From assembly GCF_048544455.1 (NCBI RefSeq), contig NC_133526.1, positions 6,030,001 to 6,094,000 on the forward strand: a stretch of 64,000 bases of DNA, written 5' to 3'. Position 1 is the stretch's first letter. Every line of letters starts with the position of its first letter. The notes under the pieces were generated by a model. The model was not told where the DNA came from and did no database searches. It worked only from the letters and a program-made list of their open reading frames with translations. The position numbers and the translations under genes were made by a program. This stretch comes from Silene latifolia (lineage: Eukaryota; Streptophyta; Magnoliopsida; Caryophyllales; Caryophyllaceae). This document shows, piece by piece, positions 56,919 to 64,000 of this stretch.

Positions 56919-59420
56919 ATGTCTTCTCGATCTTTGGACCTAGTGGGCCCGTGTCGGAGGGTCATAGGTCTCCTTCTCTCAAGTTGATCCTCAAATTCTG
57001 GAGGAATGGGAGGATGGAGATTCTTGTGGTGATTTTGGTGATGATTTCGGTGAGGAGGAGGAAATATCTCGTCCTAGTGAGGGGAGACAAGATGCGTCAT
57101 GGATCACGGCTATGTCTGTAAGATCGGTCTTGACCGTGCTTGGTCCCATAAGTTTGCCGCTTGTTCCGGCGAGAAACTTTTCGAGGGCCATTTTTTCTTT
57201 GGTAGGGATACGAAATTGTTATCCCCGGGAGGGTCATCCGTCTGTTGCCCTCCACCGGGCCACACCGGCGTGTACATGCGGCATTTGGAGTACGGGGCTC
57301 CGGTTTAGTTGAACGGGTATGTTATGGCCATAATTAGGGCTATGAACGTTGCCGTTGCCCAATTGCACCCGTTGGCCATGAGAACCATAATCGGTTTCGT
57401 CTGGCTTTGTCTCTTTAAGGGAGAGGCTCCGACGGTGAATTTATTCCGCCGACTTCATCATCTTAAACCATCGATCTCGCCGCGTCGGATGGTATAGTGT
57501 GCAAACGGAGCGGGGTTATGTCTCTGTGACAAACTCTCTTCTTGCAAGGACCGGCGGGGTCGGTGGGTGTACGTTAAGGTGCTTGGGACGACTATCCATC
57601 CGCGCCTTCGCTCCTTCCAAAGACCAGGTTAATTTGCGGTGTGAGACCGGGGCGGAGCATGACGATGGGTCACCCGGAAACATCTGAAAATGGACGCCAA
57701 ACAGGTCCATCCGAAGGAGGACGAGAGGTCAAGATGAGGCTCTTCGAGGTGGACAAGAGTGGGATGCCGAAAAGATGGATCCCCCCGACGCAGATCATTC
57801 TTCAGGATGAGCCGCTTTGCTACGTTGGCCTCATACCGGCCCTAGCGCAGGGTGAGTGGGGTCGGTGTGAGGCCCATCACCGCTCTCAATGTTCCCCGTT
57901 TTCTCGGACCTCGATTTATTTCCTCTACTTGACTCTTGCTTCGTTTCTTTTGCAGACCACTTTGGACCGGACCTATCTGAGGACCTTCTTCGGAGAATGG
58001 GGCTGCACAAAGATAAAACCGTTGCTAACTTGCATCCCAAGGCTCTAGCCCATGATCGTAGGACGTCGCCGAATGACCTTATGGAACAGCTGTGGCCTTG
58101 AGCAAGGAGGAGGCGCAGGCGAGGGTTGTTAGCGGCGTAGTGCGTCGGACGCGAAAACGGCGTCGACAATTCCCCGCTCCCATCCCCTCCCCTAAGAAGG
58201 TGGAGATTGTTGACATTCCCGATGAGGGGGGATTCTCGACGCGAGGGATCTCCCTTATCCGTAAGAGGAGAGGGACGCTTTCTACCGGCAAGGAAGTGCC
58301 TCCTCCGGCCAAGAAGGCCAAACACGGTACCTATCTAGCTTGTGGCTTAAATTTAGCCGTGCCATTAGGTGTTTCGGTAAGTCAATGTTGATACTTGATG
58401 TTTTAATTGAATTTCTGAGACCAATCGCAATGGGTACATTGCTCACGTCGGGCGGTGGCGGTGGGGTCCTCTCGCGAGTTGGTGACCAAGGCGCCGCCAC
58501 AACCCTCGATCCCGAGAGGCTTTCGTCTCCCGGCCCGCGGGCTAGTGGTCAAATTGTGACCACCGTCCCTTCATCCCAGAAGGCTTCCGTCTCCGAGCTT
58601 ATAGAGGGAGGGCACGAAGGCGATTAGGGAGGCGGCGAGGTGGAACGTGGCTACCGGTGCTCGTCTCATGGAGCAAGAGAAGGCCGTGGCTCGGGCCATC
58701 ATGAGCGTAACGCCACTAAGCGTGTGGCTGCGTCGGCGAAGCTTGAGCTCCTCAATGAGCGGAGGCTTAGGGAGAAGCGAGAAGGCGCTCCCCGGCCGAG
58801 AGAAAACTTAGGGAGGACGCTGAAAAGGAGGTCCTTCTTTGAGAGGGCTAAGGCGAGTCTGCGCGGCGGCCGAGGCCGCGAAGGCGCTGGAGAAAAGTAG
58901 CCTTGCTCGAGGCGTGCGACCTCTGTCTCCAGGGGGATGAATACAGGGGTCTGTTTAAGGCCCAAGTGAGGTGATTCGGGGCAAAGAGGCCATCATCAAG
59001 CAAAAGGAGGTGGACATCAATATGCTCCAAACCGTCATGCTCCCCAAACTGTGCGCCGAGTTCCGGGACTTGGCCGAAGACGCTGCTAGGGAAGTTATTG
59101 GGGAGCTTTTCCCTCTTGATGGTTCCTTCCCGTGGGGCAGGTTTGATGTCTTTGCTTGATGACAAGCTCGAGGCTAAGGAGAAAGCCGCGGTGGAGAAGG
59201 CCCGAGAGGCGGCGAAGGCGAAGATGGAGAGGGAGGCGGCCGCGGAGAAAGCGACTCTTCTTTGAGAAGGCTAGGATGGCTAAGGAAGAAGGCAAAGGAT
59301 GAGGGCAGTGAGGATGCCGAGGCCAAGGCCGAGGCCGCTAGAAAAGCCGCTGGGTTGCCCTCTTTGGGAAGATGGCTACCGATATCGATGGCGAAGGCAG
59401 AACAGGCTTAGGAGAGCAAG
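56919..59420 (+). pseudogene. Antisense frame of the LTR element (gypsy-type domain), broken
   Basis: On the strand opposite to gag and protease the region carries pieces such as YMRHLEYG, then AVAQLHPLAMRTIIGFVWLC, then LFRRLHHLKP, which resemble the plant domain called putative gypsy-type transposon (Pfam Transposase_28). A charged region rich in Glu, Lys, Ala and Arg follows (58640-59400), as expected for a coiled coil. Such antisense frames are described for Tat-lineage elements; their job is unknown. This copy is a fossil with several breaks. Confidence 0.6.
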
Positions 59421-59953
59421 TTTACAGCAGATCTGTTTCAGCTCCTCACTACCATGTGCTGCTTGATGAGAACAAGTTTACAGCAGATCTGCTTCAGCTG
59501 TTCGAGGGCCAATTACCCAGCCCTTCTTCCCCGCTATCTCTTGGTATATGAACATAATTGTAGCTTTTGCCTTTTGTACAACTTTGGTAGGTTGTGTTTC
59601 GGCTTATCCCCGGGGGACGGCGTCGTCTCGTATTCTTTTCACTTGTAATCTTGTAACTTATCTTCTAATAATAGTTCGTTTCTTTCGCCTTCGGCCTGGC
59701 CGAGGTCTTTATCTTATCTTTGTCAGTTATCTTCCTGTATTCCTAATTGAGCGCCCTTTTTGTTCTCGCCTCGGCTTGGCGGCCGTTTTAGAGTGCGTAT
59801 CTCAATCGTGTTTCAACGCTTCCAAGACACTTCGAATGCTTTTGCGAGTGTAATGTGCGATGGCTCTTGTCGGATTGACCGTGGGAGCCGGCGTTGGTTT
59901 CTTAACGGAGATCGCCGCTCTTGTCGTACGATGCAGAGTGTGAGCGGTGTGTT

Positions 59954-61115
59954 TCTTGATAGCGTGTTACGTGGCGTCTACCACTTGGAGTGACTGCGAC
60001 GGAGTCTACCTCTTGGGGTGACTGCCGTGGCGTCTACTACTTGGGGTGACTGCGACGGCGCTGATGTCTTGATGGAGACTGCCGCTCTTGTCGGTATGAC
60101 AGTGTGAGTCGGCGTCGGTATCTTGATAGCGTGTTACGTGGCGTCTACCACTTGGAGTGATCGCGACGAGTCTACCTCTTGGGGTGACCGCCGTGGCGTC
60201 TACTACTTGGGGTGACTGCGACGGCGCTAATGTCTTGATGGAGACTGCCGCTCTTGTCGGTATGACGGTGTGAGCGCGTCATTTCTTGATAGCGTGTTAC
60301 GTGGCGTCTACCACTTGGAGTGACTGCGACGGAGTCTACCTCTTGGGGTGACTGCCGTGGCGTCTACTACTTGGGGTGACTGCGACGGCGCTAATGTCTT
60401 GATGGAGACTGCCGCTCTTGTCGGTATGACGGTGTGTGCGCGTACGTATCTTGATAGCGTGTTACGTGGCGTCTACTACTTGGAGTGATGCGACGGAGTC
60501 TACCTCTTGGGGTGACTGCCGTGGCGTCTACTACTTGGGGTGAGTGCGACGGCGCTAATGTCTTGATGGAGACTGCCGCTCTTGTCGGTATGACGGTGTG
60601 AGCGGCGTCGTATCTTGATAGCGTGTTACGTGGCGTCTACCACTTGGAGTGGATCTGCGACGGAGTCTACCTCTTGGGGTGATCGCTAGTGGCGTCTACT
60701 ACTTGGGGTGACTGCGACGGCGCTAATGTCTTGATGGAGACTGCCACTCTTGTCGGTATGACAGTGTGAGCGAGCGTACGTATCTTGATAGCGTGTTACG
60801 TGGCGTCTACCACTTGGGTATCACGACGGAGTCTACCTCTTGGGGTGACTCGCCGTGGCGTCTGCTACTTGGGGTGACTGCGACGGCGCTAATGTCTTGA
60901 TGGAGACTGCCGCTCTTGTCGGTATGACAGTGTGAGCCGGCGTCTGTATCTTGATAGCGTGTTACGTGGCGTCTACCACTTGGAGTGACTGCGACGGAGT
61001 CTACCTCTTGGGGTGACTGCCGTGGCGTCTACTACTTGGGGTGACTGCGACGGCGCTAATGTCTTGATGGAGACTGCCGCTCTTGTCGGTATGACAGTGT
61101 GAGCCGGCGTCTGTA
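59954..61115. repeat. Tandem repeat, seven units of about 166 bp, inside the LTR element
   Basis: The word TCTTGATAGCGTGTTACGTGG recurs at 59954, 60121, 60284, 60449, 60613, 60783 and 60949, with a last partial at 61116, giving steps of 163-170 bases. Each unit also contains shorter sub-repeats (GGCGTCTACCACTTGG, GAGTCTACCTCTTGGGG, GGCGTCTACTACTTGGGG). Worn related sequence continues left to about 59850, and one piece is near 63305. No coding frame runs through it. Confidence 0.93.
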
Positions 61116-61289
61116 TCTTGATAGATAACTGATGTGAAAATTTTGCTTGGATGGAAGGCTTGGATGGTTTTTCATTAGGTAAAAACATGCGTTGGGGTGT
61201 CCACAGCTATTTTGGGCACCTCCGCAGCTACATAAATTTCTACGAGATTGCCAATGCCCTAATGGCTCATCACAGGTACCCCTCCCCAG

Positions 61290-62069
61290 TCAGCCACTAG
61301 TTGCATCCATGAGGTCGCCTTCCTGCTGTAAGGACGGGCTTTTTCCTTTTTCGGACTTCCTTGCCTCTTTGAGGGATTGCATGTTGCATCCTCGGGCAGC
61401 TATCTGGATGTTGATCACCTCATCCTTCTCGTCTTTGGAGACGAGCTTATGCGCTTCCCCCCGGTCCGAGACGTACAGCAGTGTTAGGGCCCGGATGGAC
61501 ATCACTGCGTCGGCCTCGCTCAGGGTGACTCGGCCTATGAGAACGTTGTAGGCGGACGAGCCGTCAATGACCACGAACTCAGCTAGGACGTTTTTAGCCG
61601 CGTTCTTTTCGCCGAACGTCACCGGGAGTCTGATTGATCCCAGCGGCACCAGGCCGGCTCCAGAGAAGCTGTATAGGGGGTTGGTGCAGAGGCTCAAGTC
61701 CTTGATCTTCAGGCCGAGGCCGAGAAAACACTCTCTAAACATGATGTTCGTGTATGCGCCTGTGTCAATCAGGCACCTCTTGACCAGGTGGTTGGATATG
61801 TCCAAATTGACTACAAGCGGGTCGCTGTGCGGGGCGATGACCCCTTCGTAGTCCTTTCTTCCGATAGTCATGTCGGGGATGTTTGCGGAGGGGATCCCTG
61901 AGTTGGGCACAAAGTTGATGGCCTGGTATAGCTCGTTTAGGTGTCGTTTGTGCCCATGAGTGGACCCTCCGTTCTCGTTGCCACCGATGACAACGTGAAT
62001 CACTCCTATCCGCTCGAAGACGGACTTCTTGTCCGAATCGACTGGCGTTAGTCTTTTGACCTTTTGCAA
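61290..62069 (-). pseudogene. Retropepsin (protease) part of the LTR element
   Basis: The minus-strand frame carries CLIDTGAYTNIMF, the DTGA active-site motif of aspartic protease, with NVLIGRVTLSEADAVMSI after it as in Ty3/gypsy proteases. It lies between the gag remnant and the tandem repeat. Part of a fossil. Confidence 0.82.
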
Positions 62070-62139
62070 CGTACTTGCCGAGGCTTCCCTTTCGGATCGG
62101 TTCCTCTATGGCATTCTTCGGATGGCGGCGATCGTTGGT

Positions 62140-63560
62140 TAAATGGCCGGTGTGGCGTGGTACTCACGATCGCTCATGTCACCGCTCACTTTTTGGCTTG
62201 GGGGTCTCTCCCACTTCCCCTCGTTTTGCTCGGGCGAAGACCTCGGCGGCGATACGACGAGAGGGGTCTTTTCACTATACCGCCTCGTGGTACGTTCTCG
62301 ACCATCCGCGCCCGCCGAGTCCCGCTTTCCGGTCGGATCTGTCCGACCGTGATCTATTATTCTCACGGCGTCTTCCATCGGACCGCGAACCGTTGTCGCA
62401 CGGCGTCCTTCGTCCCGATTGTCCCGCCTGTGACTCTTCTTTTCTCGAGTGTTCGGCTTGCCGGGATCTACCCAGTCTTGTGATAGTCTTCTACCTTGAT
62501 GGCTTGGTCGGCCAACTTCCCGGCGGCGTTCAAGCCCGGCCTCCGCTCTTGATGAGCTCGTTTTTAAGGCTCCCTTGGGAGGCCTTTCATCGATGCGAAG
62601 GCCGCCAGTTCGGGATTAATTTCTCGAATCTGCTGGACCTTTCCATCAAACCTCTTCACATAGCTCCGGAGAGACTCGCCCCCCTCCCGTCGATAGTCGA
62701 GGTCGATGTCTCTACGGCTCTTCTCTTGTTACAAGAGTATTGGGCTAGGAAGGCATCCTTTAGATCGGCGTAATAGTACACCGAGCCGTCGGGAAGCCCT
62801 TTGTACCAGCTCGAGCCATCCCATGCAAAGTTGTTGGGAAAATTCGGCACTGCACCTCATCCAAGTGCTCCCATACCGACATGTAAGACTCGAAAGCCTC
62901 AGCGTGGTCGGCTGGATCACTATCTCCCTTGTATGACAGAGGTGACAACTTGAGCTTATGCGGCACCGGGACTTCCAAGACGTAGGCGTTGAGGGGTCGC
63001 CTAACCACGTGTCGAACGACACGCGCGCGACCGACTCCTTGCATCCCTAACCTGGCTCCTTCCTCCGTAGCGGGAGGGGCTCCTTCTTCGACTCGGACTT
63101 CTTCTCCAACTCGCCGAGTCGGACTCCTCTCCGCCCCTTTGGGGTAAGCCTCGTTCGTGTGGCGGGGACGCCTGTCCTCCCCGAGTGCGGGAAGGACTTA
63201 GGTCTACCGCGCTCACTTTGGGCTCCCCTCTTGGGCTGGTCGGCTTCTCCTAGTGCCCGTTCAAATTTCTCGAGTCACATTTTGGGCCCTAGCCTCCCGG
63301 ACGATTCTGCCGCTCTTGTCGGCGTGGCGATGTGAGGGCGTATTGCGATTAGGTCCAGGAGCATCTTCGACTTTGCTACGTCAACCACCGTCCCATGATG
63401 GTGACCTGGTTGGTTGGCACCGGTGTGTCGGGTATTATTGGCATCCCGACTTCTGGTTGAATTACCCCGCCGGTGGAGGGTTGCTCGACTCCAGATCTGT
63501 GGACGACATCATCGTGGTAAAATTCGGTTTCGTCCGTCACGAATACCTCTTGTTGTTTCG
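62140..63560 (-). pseudogene. gag part of the LTR element
   Basis: Minus-strand pieces such as PHKLKLSPLSYKGDSDPADH, AEAFESYMSVW and FPTTLHGMAR are those of the plant retrotransposon gag domain. Arg/Ser-rich sequence surrounds them. Broken fossil; part boundaries approximate. Confidence 0.75.
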
Positions 63561-63644
63561 ACATTTTCTTAGCTTTTTGGGTGGGTTTTTGTTGATTTGT
63601 TGTTTTTTTGTTTGGGAATGAATGTGACTAGCTTCTAGTATAGG

Positions 63645-63662
63645 TCCCCACAGACGGCGCCA
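63645..63662 (-). other. Primer-binding site of the LTR element
   Basis: The minus strand reads TGGCGCCGTCTGTGGGGA two bases inside the 5' LTR. TGGCGCCG is the start usual for this kind of plant Ty3/gypsy PBS. Confidence 0.75.
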
Positions 63663-63664
63663 AT

Positions 63665-64000
63665 TGTTCCGGGTGTAATTTCCAGAGCAGTTATTAGTTA
63701 CCACCCGTGGCTTGTAGAATAATGTCTTGAGTTGAACCCTTCTTGCTTCTGTCGTCCCTCTCGGCCTCTCCCGCAACAATGAACGAATCGAGGGCTTGGG
63801 CGTGTGCCAAGCGTACTCACTCCGACGCTCAAGTCGGTAAACTTAAAGGATTAAGCCGTGTTTACTTGGCTAGATACGTATTGTAGAGAGATAAGGGAGA
63901 TAATACCAGATGAATAGTGTATTTAGGTTTTAGTTGTGGGATCCTTTCCTCAATGAAGGTTGAGGAGTATTTATAGGCTTTCACCTTTTGTCACGTAGTG
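63665..64000 (-). repeat. 5' LTR, incomplete at window end
   Basis: Matches 55605-55939 with about three substitutions and one single-base length difference. Its outer end lies beyond the window. Confidence 0.92.

Larger units (their letters stand above)
55605..64000 (-). mobile_element. Ty3/gypsy LTR retrotransposon, Tat/Retand-like, broken, cut by window end
   Basis: Fossil element read from right to left. Parts in element order: 5' LTR (from 63665, runs out of the window), primer-binding site, gag remnant, protease remnant, a tandem-repeat block, a region holding an antisense frame on the plus strand, polypurine tract, and 3' LTR (55605-56214). Additional antisense frames and tandem repeats near the 3' end are known from the Tat lineage (Ogre, Retand). 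The two LTRs differ at about 1% over the 335 bases that can be compared, so the insertion is young, probably under one million years at usual plant rates. The coding parts are broken in many places, and it looks non-autonomous. Confidence 0.88.

Overview
The window is nuclear DNA of a flowering plant, a eudicot. The genes have many introns with GT-AG borders, the intergenic DNA is AT-rich, and all the protein families are plant ones. Frequent ACGGAGTA-type motifs and a Ty3/gypsy element of Tat/Retand type with an antisense frame would fit Caryophyllales, but the species is a guess.

Layout, left to right. 0.7-7.7 kb: the 3' part of an exocyst SEC3A gene. 9.3-22.5 kb: a tandem triplication of a small secreted-peptide gene that I read as PSY-like (tyrosine-sulfated peptide). 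All three copies share a three-exon structure. The middle copy has a frame break in its signal peptide and has been stretched to 7 kb by a LINE, three MITEs, a Helitron block and a nested MITE pair. 23.7-25.1 kb: an intronless P-type PPR gene. 26.5-26.85 kb: a chimeric pseudogene made of a SEC3 exon with its introns fused to a piece of the neighbouring PPR gene. 28.6-33.3 kb: a VAR3/OZ1-like RanBP2 zinc-finger protein for organelles. 34.2-34.8 kb: a solo LTR. 35.2-36.5 kb: a second PPR gene, PLS-like. 38.0-40.8 kb: a BODYGUARD-type alpha/beta hydrolase. 42.6-47.8 kb: NADH-cytochrome b5 reductase CBR1, with one GC-AG intron. 50.6-53.8 kb: a GT47 exostosin-family glycosyltransferase. 55.6-64.0 kb: most of a young, non-autonomous Ty3/gypsy element on the minus strand, cut by the window end.

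The trio VAR3, BDG4-like, CBR1 matches the neighbours At5g17790, At5g17780 and At5g17770 of Arabidopsis as I remember them, so this stretch looks like conserved microsynteny with a PPR gene and repeats added. All host genes are on the plus strand.

Transposable elements with visible borders give the rest of the structure: Stowaway (TA), Tourist (TAA), hAT (8 bp) and Mutator-like (9 bp) MITEs, several nested, plus Helitron 3' hairpins. Family names rest on recalled protein motifs and on reading by eye; no database search was possible.
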